A stretch of DNA of 64,000 bases, from positions 16,693,001-16,757,000 of the forward strand of contig NC_065573.1 of NCBI RefSeq assembly GCF_937616625.2. The letters are read 5' to 3'. The stretch's first letter is position 1, and every line of letters begins with the position of its first letter. The notes below the pieces were generated by a model. It searched no databases and was not told the origin of the DNA. It saw only the letters and a program-made list of their open reading frames with translations. This document shows, piece after piece, positions 45,434 to 57,573 of the stretch. The stretch is from Mercurialis annua (lineage: Eukaryota; Streptophyta; Magnoliopsida; Malpighiales; Euphorbiaceae). The position numbers and the translations under genes are program-made.

Positions 45434-45883
45434 GGTTAAACCCATTTTGAAGTCCTTAAATTATACGATTTTGGTTCATCAGGTTCTTCAACTTCTATTT
45501 GGCTTCTTCAATTTCTTAAACTTCCAATTTTTTTGTTCATCAGGTCACTCAACTTCTATTTGGTTTTCTCAGATTCCTAAACTTTGTTTTTTTATTTCAT
45601 TAGGTCCTTTATCCATTTAAGGACTTAATGAAGTTAAAAAACAAAAGTTTAAAGACCTAAAAAACTAAAAAAACAGAAATTTAGGGATTCGAGGAAGTCA
45701 AATATAAGTTAAGGGACCTGATGAATCAACAAAATTAAAGTTTAGGGACTTGAAGAAGTCAAATAGAAGTTGAGGGATCTGATGAATTAAAAAATTTATA
45801 GGGACTTGAAGAAGGCAAATAGAAGTTGAGGGACCTAATGAATCAAAAACGTATAGTTCAAGAACCTTAAAATAGGTTTAGCC
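45434..45883. mobile_element. MULE-like foldback element in the NRPE5 promoter
   Basis: Left end GGTTAAACCCATTTTGAAGT; inverted right end GGCTAAACCTATTTTAAGGT. Flanking 9-mer TTTAATAAA at 45425-45433 and 45884-45892. Internal units of the type CATCAGGTC.CT.AACTTCTATTTGG repeat in both arms. It starts 179 bp upstream of the NRPE5 ATG. Confidence 0.85.
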
Positions 45884-46268
45884 TTTAATAAACAATTGAA
45901 TTTAAAATGTTGTCATTTTTTATTTAAGGCAGAAGGTACAAAAAAGCCCTCAACTTTTTTCTCAAAAGTACAGATCAACCTTTTTTTTGGCACAATTAAG
46001 CCCTCATATTTTTATAATTGAACAATTAAATCCTCGTTATTTTAAAATCGAACCAATAAACTCTTTTAGTTTACTATTGGGACACTTATTCTCTCAAATT
46101 TTCGGTAAATATTTTAAACATCAGAATTATTTTTACACTTTTTCCCTATATGATTATGAGAGACATGTCGACCATTAACGAGTGTTTCTAATGTTTTTGA
46201 CGAAAGGGGTTATTTGTTCTATTTGAAAACAAAGAGGGCTTAATTATATCCAAAAAATAAAATAAAGG

Positions 46269-48797
46269 TGTCACGACCCAAATTATTGAGCCGAGACCGG
46301 CGCTAGGGAATGGGAGTGGTAGCTCCGAAACCCGTAGCAAGCCTAAAACCACTATTAATTTTTCGCATTTAAAATTATAATATCATATATAAACCTTTTT
46401 AGAAAACTCTTTTACATAATATAATTGTAGATATTAAAATATCATATTACAGTTTACATTCAAAACTAACTATTTGAAATCCAAATGTCTATCTAATACT
46501 GTCATCTACTGACTACTGCAGCTCTAGGAACTCATGCTTGTGCAAGTCCAATGACTTCTGGCACAATGGAGATGGTTTGTCTGATCCGACTCTGCTTACC
46601 TGCAAACATCAGAGTGAGGGGTCAGTATTTGGGAAAATACTGAGTGAGTTTGCAAGTTACTTATAGTATTATCAAAATATAGCGTTATACGCTTAATACA
46701 TATATAAATTTATGATATAAGCAAACATTATTAATTTTAAAAGTGTGAGTCCAACTCACTAGATACCGTAGCCGAGTGCTCACTCGTATCGAAATCATAA
46801 AGTGTGAGTCCAACTCACTGGTGGCCCAGCCACTGGTAGGCCCAGCCCACTAGATACGGGGACTTCCAGACTACACCGTAGCCGAGTTCACTCTCGTATC
46901 GAATTCATAACATATTATGCATAAACATATATTAATTCTTAATCATAAAGTCAGGTGCTCTAGACTGACTCACCAATGATCATGTAGCCTATTGACACCC
47001 AATAGGTAGTTGGTCTCTTCGGACCGCACATTAGACACTTATCTCCAAAACAACGAATACAACAACATTCATATAATCAAATCTATCAAACAAGACAGCT
47101 TATATGAGCAAATCATATAGATACAAGATATTTAATAACAATATTCGTAATATAAGAAAATAACTTTTATACTAATAATACGCGAAAGTAAATTTGCCAC
47201 TCACTGTGACCGCTATCCAAAAACTGCATTATTATAATCCCGCAAGCGTAAGCTCCATGCATTGTCCACTTACGTAACCACTCCGGCCCAATGGCTTGGT
47301 AGTTCGTCGATACGTCAGTTACTTAGTCGAGTTACCTGTACGTTTAATCCATAAACGTAGGCTTAATATCAAAACCCTAAGTTATAAACTTAGGTTAATA
47401 TAATCGTAGTTCAAATACGATTTTTAACCTTGATCGTATTCTAATACTTAGTCGAGATACTTGTTATATCTCTTAGTCGTATTCCAATACGTATGATACC
47501 TTCAAACTTTAGGGTTTAGTTTCATTCCGATGAAGTTTCAAATAGTTTTCAGGACAATGCGCAGGTGCTGCCTGCACACTGACACTGTTTAGTAAAACAA
47601 CGATCTCTCCCAATTGAACCGTTGGATCAAGATAAAATTGGACAGAGGCGTTCCTAAGAGGCAAATCTATAAACTGACCGTAGGGTTTTTCAATCTGGCA
47701 ACATTTGGGCAGTGTGCGAACGCACACCCCAAAATTCAAGGAGTGTGCGATCGCACACTCAATGTGTGCGAACGCACACCCTTGAAAGCCCCCGGAAAAG
47801 TCATTTTCCGGGCGCTGCGCCGCTTTCCGACACTCCCGACATGCTTATGCTTCATTTTAACATATAATCCAATCTAAATATCACCAAAAACGAGTATAGA
47901 AACGCGATTACAATTCGTTTAATTTGTTAAAACGATATAACCCTAATTTACTAATTCTCACAATAAAAACGTCAAGCTTACCTCGATTTGAAGCTTAACG
48001 ATGATAGAGAATCGAATTCTGGACGAATCGATATAAAGAACTCGCGATTTGGACGAGAAACGGCGAAACCGCGACGGATCGAAAGGGATCGTCAAATCCC
48101 TCTGTAACCTTCCTTCTCCCTCTTCTGATCCTTTTTTTTTCCTTATTCTTAAGGAATGAATATATATATATATATGATGGTTAATTGTCCCTTTTAATCC
48201 CTCATTTATTTAACTTAAACCAATTCTCTTTTAAACTTTCTAATTTAACCTAACGGTTAAATTATCCTTTTTAACTCAATTCCGTACGTATTATTTATAT
48301 CCAATAAATAATACTTAATTCATAATTATTATTTTTCCGTCAATAATCTTTGAATTGCTATTCTCGAGACTTATTTGGCTAGTTTATGTTTTGGCCCTTG
48401 AACTTTTCAAAAGTTGCAATTTAGCCCAAAACGTATCCGCGTCCAAATTTTAAAAGGTCTCCCATTGACCCGAAACTTTTACCACATATACTATAAAACA
48501 TTTCGCGGACCTTGGCGAAATAACTTCCATTTTAAGTCGTAGTGGCTAAATTACCACTTTAGTCCATGTACCTTATTTCGAGCTTTTCTTAACATTTTTC
48601 CTTCTAATTCCAATTCTAACTTTAGAATTGAAATATAATATTAAATTCCTAGCAATAATCTTTTTTTTTCAAAACCGTCCTGCTAAAATTTTATACTTAT
48701 CTTAATTTCTCGGAAATCCTTTCGATATCGCTACTCCGGCGATGCAACACTGGACACGTGGTCCAAATTAAATACTTAAATATTTTGGGGTATTACA
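46269..48797 (-). repeat. 3' LTR of the non-coding gypsy-type element
   Basis: 2529 bp. Differs from the other LTR by about 14 substitutions by eye, some homopolymer changes and two indels: about 23 bp missing near 46766 and one palindrome unit missing near 47712. GTGTGCGAACGCACAC lies at 47712-47727 and 47764-47779, GTGTGCGATCGCACAC at 47743-47758. A partly duplicated stretch lies at 46740-46915. Confidence 0.92.
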
Positions 48798-48811
48798 TTC
48801 TTCCCCCCTTA
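48798..48811 (-). other. Polypurine tract
   Basis: Minus-strand TAAGGGGGGAAGAA directly before TGTAATACCCC of the 3' LTR. Confidence 0.8.
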
Positions 48812-51800
48812 TAAAAATTCGTCCTCGAATTTTCATAATACTTCTCGACTAATCTTAATTTCTTTAACATCTTGAACTTTCTACATAGTAGGGATGCCGT
48901 TTCATCGTACTACACTTGTCGGTGTATAAAATCGTCATTTCAGTTTATGTACTTCTTACACTTTAACGTCAGTTACCACTGACAACCTTACCTTTGATCT
49001 TTTCTTCTTTATTCTATAACACAATCCTTGTGTTTGTCCTATGTTTGACATTCAATACAATAAACTCTTAGTTTAATGATTATATCCAATGATAATTCGT
49101 TCTAGCAATACTTTAACACTAAGGACGATAATCTTGGTCCCCAGATTTCCTCATTTCTATAATCCATCAATCTTCCCTATTTGGTCGTTATCACGACTTA
49201 ATCTTGTTTTCCAATATCGTCTAATCTTATCATTGTTCCTTGTTGAGTAATGTGGACACTCAAACAACTCGTGCTTTACTACTTACGTAGTCTTTCTTGT
49301 ATGGCCATTGCCGTCGTCTAATTGTTATTTATAGTAGCGCTAGGAACTTATCCCACTATCTGTTATTTCCTTTTATCCCGTTACTTCACTTCTCGTATGA
49401 AGATTCTTTCGCTATCGTCGTTAATCATGGTTATCCATGAGGTGAATCCTCAGGACGTATCCTTATGAGGTCTTTCACTTTTCTTGTAAAGCATACTTAA
49501 CCTTCTTCTTGCATCTTGATATCTCATATACCTCTTTATTCGTTTGCATATCCATTGATCTATTTTCTTTTAAGCATGACGTACTATTCTTTAAAACTCC
49601 TTGTCTCTTCTTACCTTACATCAATCTGTTTCATTAATCTGGTTTTCAGCCAGATAGGATCGTCATATTGGTCGCTGAATTCTTATTTTAATAAGACAGC
49701 GTGTGACCAATGTTCTGGTAAGCTTTCTTTGCTTATAATCCTTAAATGAGGATCTTAATCTTCTTCTACTTATATACTTACATCAGAATGTCCTCTGATG
49801 ACGTCGTTACTTATTCCATGCTTGATCTTTTTATTCATCATTCTATCTTGCTTCATTTATACTTCTGTCGTCTTTTTGACCTTCTTCGTCTTTGACCTTC
49901 AAAAATGCTTTTAGCATTTATCGTCATAATCCAACTCCTCCTTATCTATATTTTCTTTTCAATTCTTAATCTTAGTTTGGTTCTTAACTTCCAACTCATT
50001 TCCCTTTACTATCATGTAGCGTTGAGCTTACTTCTCATTATTATCTATGATCTTGCTACTTCACTTATTATTCCTACTTTTGTTTATATCATAGATGTAC
50101 TTCCTTGTACTTGCGTCCATAGGATTAATAGTCTAAATGCTAATATCCTATGATGTTCTTCTTATGTTCCTTATTCATGCTCTTATCGTGTTTCTTAATC
50201 TTCTTCTATCACATTCTTTGCTTTCCTCTTCAGTGCATTTCGTACGTCATGTATTACCTGCTTTTAATATCCACAACATTGATCATTAATAGAGAGTTGT
50301 GGCCTTCTTCGTCTGAATTCCCCGATGTAGTACGTTCTTAGTCGTACACGTATCATCTTATCGTATTTGTACTATTATCATAGGCGTCTGTAAGCCGATC
50401 TTATGCTGATATTATCTCTATTGCAGCTCGCGTATCTGATATTTCTTGTTTCAGCACGTTGAACGTCGATTACTAATTAAACAATGGGTCGCAGTCCCTT
50501 TTTACTTAAATTATCGACGTAATGCGTTCTTAATTACTTACATACTGTTCTATTGTACCTTTACCAACATCTTAACTGTCAGTGGATCCGTCTCTGTCAT
50601 CTTTATCTTTCTTTGTTTCTATGTGTCTGCGACTACATAGAATTCCACTCCTCTAATCTCTTTGTCGACTCTCCACGTAATTTCTCTTTTCCTTACCTCA
50701 ATCTCTTTTACAGAGTTTCTTGCGACATACGCAAGCTATTCGTATTCTTCTTAACTCTGATTACCTTGACTGATTTCTTCTTATCCATAATCTACCTTTA
50801 CATCCTTATACTTTATCATACACGTTGCATACCTTTGGCATACTTTACTTTCATCTCCTATCTTCTGTCTCGGTTTATCTGCTATTACTTTCTTTAGTAT
50901 GGCTCAATTCTGATATTGAGTCTCTTCTTCACATTCTTTCTTGTATTTCGATGTACAAACTTCAATCACACATCAAATACATTCAATACTATGTAGTACA
51001 TCTTAATCCTTCATACATGTATCTATGTTCTTCCTTTGAAGGTCATTACTAACCTTCCATAACGATCGCATTACGCTATGACTCTTTGTTAATCAAATCT
51101 AAAATTTAAGGATTAACACTTCACAAACATCCACTACGTTTGTACCTTTAACAACTTACTATTCCGCTTCATACCCGAAATCTTAAGGTGGAAGTTTCAA
51201 CTCTCAATCCACCGATTGCAGTTCTTGTTGTTTGTCTCTTGATCTAAGCACCTTGATATTTCCCGATTATCCTTAACCGGAAGTAATGGTAGAAAGAATT
51301 TCTCAAATCAGGTCACAACTTTGACCTATCACTGCTCTAATTGCTCGTCGCAACTACTCATGGATTGAACCTTTTATCGACATCTTGATTGACAATACTG
51401 TTTATCCTTCATCCGTTCGTTGTATACGAGCATCTTACTTTACCTTTCTAGTGGATCTAGCATACCGCTTGATCCATCAAACTCCTTCAGTCTTATATTA
51501 TGTATACCATTATCAATCTCTATAGGTGTTCCTTTCTTCACGTTGATAATATCTTTATATCCATCGTCTTATCATTGGCACACCATTCCTTATATCGGTT
51601 GCTTTTACGGCTAACTGATTTATAATGACGTTGGGTACTGCGGAACTCCCGATGCCTGTACATTCCCACTTTATCGTGTTAGGTTCCCGTTGACCTTCAT
51701 CACATTTCTAGCCTTTGCAGGCCAATTGGACTAGGTTGCATTCACCTTTGTCACCTCGATCTTCTTCTCGCGTCTCGTATACTTTCTGTGCAACAGCACG

Positions 51801-52970
51801 CGTTCGCGCAGTTCTTTGTTCATAGTATAGCGATTATATAAAGGAATACTGACAAATTCCTTAAATATAACACTTACTAATCATCACAACTAATCGCTGT
51901 CCACGTACGTTGGACTTTAGGAATATCTCCTTCCCTTTTTACCTTTTATGATTACGTCGTTTATTGCTAGTCTTCTGAGTATTCTAACTCATTGTAGACT
52001 TAGCAATTTACTAAAACATATACTCGCGTTGTATATGTTACACACATATATCATCATAGCTATAAACATTTACGTGGTCAGGATTCAAGAAAATCAGTGT
52101 TCCCTAGATTTCCTTGATTACGTATCATCACTTAAGTCTTGTGAGCATTCCGCTCACATGGACTTAATCAAACATCAAGAGTATTAAAAACATAGCATAC
52201 ATATCATACATTGTTAATCAGATATGTTTTACTATCCGAACACATATCTATTATCCTAGTCATATACTAGTATGTCTAATCAAGGCTAAGTTCACTAGCT
52301 AGAGGCATAGATCCTATGTTCTCACAACTATACGTATTCATTCGCCTCATAGCCTAGATAACAGCTTGCTCGCGAGCACTCTACTTCCTTTACAGAGTTC
52401 TGGTCTAGGTATACTCACATTAAAAACAAAACTCTTTGAAAACTCTTTCAAATAAAACGACTCATTTAAAAATTTCATTTAAATCTTAGCAAAATTGTGC
52501 ACTAGGGTGATGACGTCTCTCATCCCCAAAGAGTTGCCACATCTCACCTCTTCGTCTGAACATAATGCATATGATGCATGTTCTATTAATGCATGAATTG
52601 ATGTATGTAGTGATGCATTCCTATCAATGTCGTGGCAATTATCAATGGCTATTACGGGTCTAGGCACAATTATGCTTTTAGAATCGTTAAACAAATAACT
52701 TTTAAAAGTTATAAACTTCGAGTTTTGTAAGTTCTCTAGACCTTTAAACTCTGTTTCTGGAACGTTCCTCAACCTCTATAACTTTGTATTCCTTCTTCTC
52801 ACTCTTTCTGAAATTTCTATCGATCGAATTCAATAACATCTCTCCTGCCATCTGATGCTAAATACCCATATCAAATCACATTCACATCAATTATATTCTA
52901 TTCATAGGAGGCAATATCTCTCTTAGAAACTTCCTTTCAAAAAGCATATTATTCTTAATCTCTATTGTTT
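48812..52970 (-). other. Internal domain without coding capacity
   Basis: The first bases on the plus strand (CGTCCTCGAATTTT at 48831) are, inverted, the GAATTCGAGGACG-like stretch that usually precedes the 3' end of such elements. Elsewhere only short open frames occur, mostly on the non-sense strand with hydrophobic, Leu/Ser/Tyr-rich content caused by the C/T bias; I regard none as a gene. On the sense strand no frame over about 100 codons survives. Confidence 0.6.
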
Positions 52971-53250
52971 GACATCGATAGCAAAGCCAACCGATGTACC
53001 TTATCTGCCTGACATCGATAGCAAAGCCAACCGATGTATCCTATCTGCCTGACATCGATAGCAAAGCCAACCGATGTATCTTATATACCTGACATCGATA
53101 GCGAAGCCAACCGATGTATCTTATATACCTGACATCGATAGCGAAGCCAACCGATGTATCATATATGTCTGACATCGATAGCAAAGCCAACCGATGTATC
53201 GGATATGTCTGACATCGATAGCAAAGCCAACCGATGTATCCGATTCAAAT
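52971..53250. repeat. Seven tandem 40-bp repeats near the primer binding site
   Basis: Unit GACATCGATAGCAAAGCCAA, then CCGATGTATC and a 10-base variable end; starts at 52971, 53011, 53051, 53091, 53131, 53171 and 53211, so the period is exactly 40. Each unit has ACATCG and CGATGT 15 bases apart, able to pair as a small stem-loop. It lies in the transcribed leader of the minus-strand element, about 250-530 bases from the primer site. Confidence 0.93.
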
Positions 53251-53501
53251 CATACAAATCAATCTCATATCATGCAAGCACACCTTATCGAAAACAAAAT
53301 TATACGTATATTAATCTCGTATATACGTGTCACGAAAATCAACCAAACATTTCACAAGTCAATCTATTATACTTATCACAGAACACTTAACATAAACGAT
53401 AGGGATCAGACAAGGCTCAACTCTATAGCTGCAGTAGTTCCTAGATTACTTAACCGACAAACAAATCATAGCAGAGGTAACTGGACCAACTGCTCTGATA
53501 C

Positions 53502-53513
53502 CACAATTGTCAC
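53502..53513 (-). other. Primer binding site (initiator tRNA-Met)
   Basis: Minus-strand TGGTATCAGAGC, the complement of the 3' end of plant tRNA-iMet, four bases after the LTR end (GGGTCGTGACA). Confidence 0.92.
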
Positions 53514-53517
53514 GACC

Positions 53518-56073
53518 CAAATTATTGAGCCGAGACCGGCGCTAGGGAATGGGAGTGGTAGCTCCGAAACCCGTAGCAAGCCTAAAACCACTATTAATTT
53601 TTCGCATTTAAAATTATAATATCATATATAAACCTTTTTAGAAAACTCTTTTACATAATATAATTGTAGATATTAAAATATCATATTACAGTTTACATTC
53701 AAAACTAACTATTTGAAATCCAAATGTCTATCTAATACTGACATCTACTGACTACTGCAGCTCTAGGAACTCATGCTTGTGCAAGTCCAATGACTTCTGG
53801 CACAATGGAGATGGTTTGTCTGATCCGACTCTGCTTACCTGCAAACATCAGAGTGAGGGGTCAGTATTTGGGAAAATACTGAGTGAGTTTGCAAGTTACT
53901 TATAGTATTATCAAAATATAGCGTTATACGCTTAATACATATATAAATTTATGATATAAGCAAACATTATTAATTTTAAAAGTGTGAGTCCAACTCACTA
54001 GATACGGGGACTTCCAGACTACACCGTAGCCGAGTGCTCACTCGTATCGAAATCATAAAGTGTGAGTCCAACTCACTGGTGGCCCAGCCACTGGTAGGCC
54101 CAGCCCACTAGATACGGGGACTTCCAGACTACACCGTAGCCGAGTTCACTCTCGTATCGAATTCATAACATATTATGCATAAACATATATTAATTCTTAA
54201 TCATAAAGTCAGGTGCTCTAGACTGACTCACCAATGATCATGTAGCCTATTGACACCCAATAGGTAGTTGGTCTCTTCGGACCGCACATTAGACACTTAT
54301 CTCCAAAACAACGAATACAACAACATTCATATAATAAAATCTATCAAACAAGACAGCTTATATGAGCAAATCATATAGATACAAGATATTTAATAACAAT
54401 ATTCGTAATATAAGAAAATAACTTTTATACTAATAATACGCGAAAGTAAATTTGCCACTCACTGTGACCGCTATCCAAAAACTGCATTATTATAATCCCG
54501 CAAGCGTAAGCTCCATGCATTGTCCACTTACGTAACCACTCCGGCCCAATGGCTTGGTAGTTCGTCGATACGTCAGTTACTTAGTCGAGTTACCTGTACG
54601 TTTAATCCATAAACGTAGGCTTAATATCAAAACCCTAAGTTATAAACTTAGGTTAATATAATCGTAGTTCAAATACGACTTTTAACCTTGATCGTATTCT
54701 AATACTTAGTCGAGATACTTGTTATATCTCTTAGTCGTATTCCAATACGTATGATACCTTCAAACTTTAGGGTTTAGTTTCATTCCGATGAAGTTTCAAA
54801 TAGTTTTCAGGACAATGCGCAGGTGCTGCCTGCGCACTGACACTGTTTAGTAAAACGACGATCTCTCCCAATTGAACCGTTGGATCAAGATAAAATTGGA
54901 CAGAGGCGTTCCTAAGAGGCAAATCTATAAACTGACCGTAGGGTTTTTCAATCTGGCAACATTTGGGTAGTGTGCGAACGCACACAATGAGTGTGCGAAC
55001 GCACACCCCAAAATTCAAGGAGTGTGCGATCGCACACTCAATGTGTGCGAACGCACACCCTTGAAAGCCCCCGGAAAAGTCATTTTCCGGGCGCTGCGCC
55101 GCTTTCCGACACTCCCGACATGCGTACGCTTCATTTTAACATATAATCCAATCTAAATCTCACCAAAAACGAGTATAGAAACGCGATTACAATTCGTTTA
55201 ATTTGTTAAAACGATATAACCCTAATTTACTAATTCTCACAATAAAAACGTCAAGCTTACCTCGATTTGAAGCTTAACGATGATAGAGAATCAAATTCTG
55301 GACGAATCGATATAAAGAACTCGCGATTTGAACGAGAAACGGCGAAACCGCGACGGATCGAAAGGGATCGTCAAATCCCTCTGTAACCTTCCTTCTCCCT
55401 CTTCTGATCCTTTTTTTCCTTATTCTTAAGGAATGAATATATATATATATATGATGGTTAATTGTCCCTTTTAATCCCTCATTTATTTAACTTAAACCAA
55501 TTCTCTTTTAAACTTTTTAATTTAACCTAACGGTTAAATTATCCTTTTTAACTCAATTCCGTACGTATTATTTATATCCAATAAATAATACTTAATTCAT
55601 AATTATTATTTTTCCGTCAATAATCTTTGAATTGCTATTCTCGAGACTTATTTGGCTAATTTATGTTTTGGCCCTTGAACTTTTCAAAAGTTGCAATTTA
55701 GCCCAAAACGTATCCGCGTCCAAATTTTAAAAGGTCTCCCATTGACCCGAAACTTTTACCACATATACTATAAAACATTTCGCGGACCTTGGCGAAATAA
55801 CTTCCATTTTAAGTCGTAGTGGCTAAATTACCACTTTAGTCCATGTACCTTATTTCGAGCTTTTCTTAACATTTTTCCTTCTAATTCCAATTCTAACTTT
55901 AGAATTGAAATATAATATTAAATTCCTAGCAATAATCTTTTTTTTCAAAACCGTCCTGCTAAAATTTTATACTTATCTTAATTTCTCGGAAATCCTTTCG
56001 ATATCGCTACTCCGGCGATGCAACACTGGACACGTGGTCCAAATTAAATACTTAAATATTTTGGGGTATTACA
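53518..56073 (-). repeat. 5' LTR of the non-coding gypsy-type element
   Basis: 2556 bp. It has four of the 16-bp palindromes: 54970-54985, 54991-55006, 55022-55037 (GATC core) and 55043-55058. Promoter position for the minus-strand transcript is not obvious. Confidence 0.92.
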
Positions 56074-56202
56074 AAAGGGCTGATTTATACTTGTGTAAAA
56101 ACTACGAAGATTTTTTTATACCTTTTGCCTTTATTTAATATTGACTAATTTTTATATATATATTTTTAATTTCTAATAAATTTTTTTTATTAAAAATATA
56201 TT

Positions 56203-56512
56203 CAAATGAATAAATAATTTATATTTGATAAAATAATTAATAATTCATTGAATTATTTAATAGCTGAAATAAACAATTAAAAATTGATCTAAATTTTATT
56301 TTTATTGCTCTTTTTTTAGTTTCAAGAACTCAGGCATACTAAGACCGAAGCCTTATCCATTTATAGATGGAGCTTCGACATCAGCTAGGTCTAGAGGGAA
56401 TATTCAAATGAATAAATAATTTATATTTGATAAAATAATTAATAATTCATCGAATTATTTAATAGCTGAAATAAACAATTAAAAATTGATCTAAATTTTA
56501 TTTTTATTAATT
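56203..56512 (+). repeat. Direct duplication of about 108 bp
   Basis: TATTCAAATGAATAAATAAT... at 56203-56306 recurs at 56400-56512 with one visible difference. The 90 bases between (AGAACTCAGGCATACTAAGA...) are unlike the surroundings. Confidence 0.8.
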
Positions 56513-56561
56513 GAAATTCCTATAAATTTGATTAGGACTTAGTAATAGAAATTGACTAATT

Positions 56562-56709
56562 GCCAGTGAGGCCTAGCCCAAGTGGTTAAGGCGCTCCAGT
56601 GCATTCCTGAGATCTCGGTTTCGAATTTTAGTAGGGCCAGTGTTTAAGGCCGAATTAAAAATGGAAGTTTAACTACTAACGTAATTAGATTCTACCATAG
56701 TAAAAAAAA
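56562..56709 (+). mobile_element. tRNA-derived SINE
   Basis: The tRNA-like head CCTAGCCCAAGTGGTTAAGG (box A) and CTCGGTTTCGAATTTTAG (box B) are Pol III promoter elements; the body then ends in TACCATAGTAAAAAAAAA. The 18-bp target duplication AATAGAAATTGACTAATT (56544-56561) recurs at 56710-56727 with one mismatch. It cannot be a real tRNA: the cloverleaf arms do not close. Confidence 0.88.
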
Positions 56710-56729
56710 AATAGAAATCGACTAATTTA

Positions 56730-57573
56730 AAAATTAAAAATTGTGTTAATTGTCGAGCAATTACGGATTAAAGTGATAGATTTACCTTTAAGTCTAGCTT
56801 TAAAGACTTTATTTATGCAAGATTTTGTTTGTTTTTTTCTTTCTAAAGATAGATTATATTGCCGTGAGAAAAAATTGAATACTTCGTATTAAATTAAATA
56901 CTAAAAGTTGTCAAAAATATAAAATTAAAAAATTTAACATTCGTTTTACTTGAAAATATACAAAATAAAAAATATAGAAATTTCAGAGAAATTATAACAA
57001 CGTAAACAAATTGAGAAAATTTCAAAATGTTACTCGTAGAATTTTTTAAGATTGCTTCATTTATGAGTAGCATACTTCGATTAAGAAATAAAACAAAATA
57101 ATAAATCTTCAAAAATCTTGAAAGTAAAATTTTAATGAATACCAAAAATATTAAATGTTTTTAAGATCTACATATATAAATTTCAAAATATTTCGTAAAA
57201 CCACAGCAAAACATATAAAATCCCAAAACGGAAGTAGCTTTATTCTACTCACAATAAAAAAAACACAAAATGTATACATATATGTATAAAGAGGAGGTGA
57301 TTTTTCCGCCTAAGCCGGAAAACCACCCACGGTCTTTCGAAACTAATGTCTAACTTATAACAAAGTTTGATAGAAAATCTTGAGAGAAACATCGCTTAGT
57401 GTACATATTTTCTGTTTACATTATGCTTTTTTTTAATGTATTTAAAATATGTGACTAATAATTTATATATAAATAATACAAATGTCATATACTCTTATCA
57501 AAAATAAATTAAACTTTAATGTTTTTTATTTAATATTTTTAATTATAGAGTTTAAAATATATGTGTAGACACC
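56730..57573. other. Gene-free AT-rich stretch
   Basis: No frame with recognisable content. An imperfect palindrome TTTTTCCGCCTAAGCCGGAAAA lies near 57300 (split here by mismatches); nothing else found. Confidence 0.45.

Larger units (their letters stand above)
46269..56073 (-). mobile_element. Large non-coding Ty3/gypsy-type element (LARD-like), young
   Basis: Long direct LTRs (46269-48797 and 53518-56073), TG...CA ends, target duplication AAAGG at 46264-46268 and 56074-56078, an initiator-Met primer site and a purine tract on the minus strand. LTR termini TGTAATACCCC...GGGTCGTGACA are of the kind I associate with Tekay/Del chromoviruses. The 4.7-kb interior has no gag, protease, RT or integrase motif in any frame and is strongly pyrimidine-rich on the plus strand. 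It must have moved using proteins of a related complete element. Confidence 0.9.
45928..56129. mobile_element. MULE-like foldback element split by a retrotransposon
   Basis: Left part 45928-46268 starts GGCAGAAGGTACAAAAAAGC. The right end at 56129, inverted, starts GGCAAAAGGTATAAAAAAAT. The flanking 9-mer TTTATTTAA is at 45919-45927 and 56130-56138. Joined without the gypsy element (46269-56073) and one AAAGG, the element is about 390 bp, in line with its relatives here. The order of insertion is therefore clear: MULE first, retrotransposon later. Confidence 0.85.

Noticed and set aside
48812..52200. Many plus-strand open frames with hydrophobic, Leu/Ser/Tyr-rich products, looking like membrane proteins
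   Set aside because: They lie on the antisense strand of a retrotransposon interior with strong C/T bias; TTC, CTT, TCT and TAT codons give such products by composition alone. No family motif, no splice or start context.
52971..53250. CRISPR-like array (seven regular repeats)
   Set aside because: Plant nuclear DNA inside a retrotransposon leader; the units are head-to-tail with no unique spacers of constant length.
56565..56640. Possible tRNA gene
   Set aside because: Box A and B are present, but acceptor, D and anticodon arms do not pair; the poly(A) end and the 18-bp target duplication identify a SINE.
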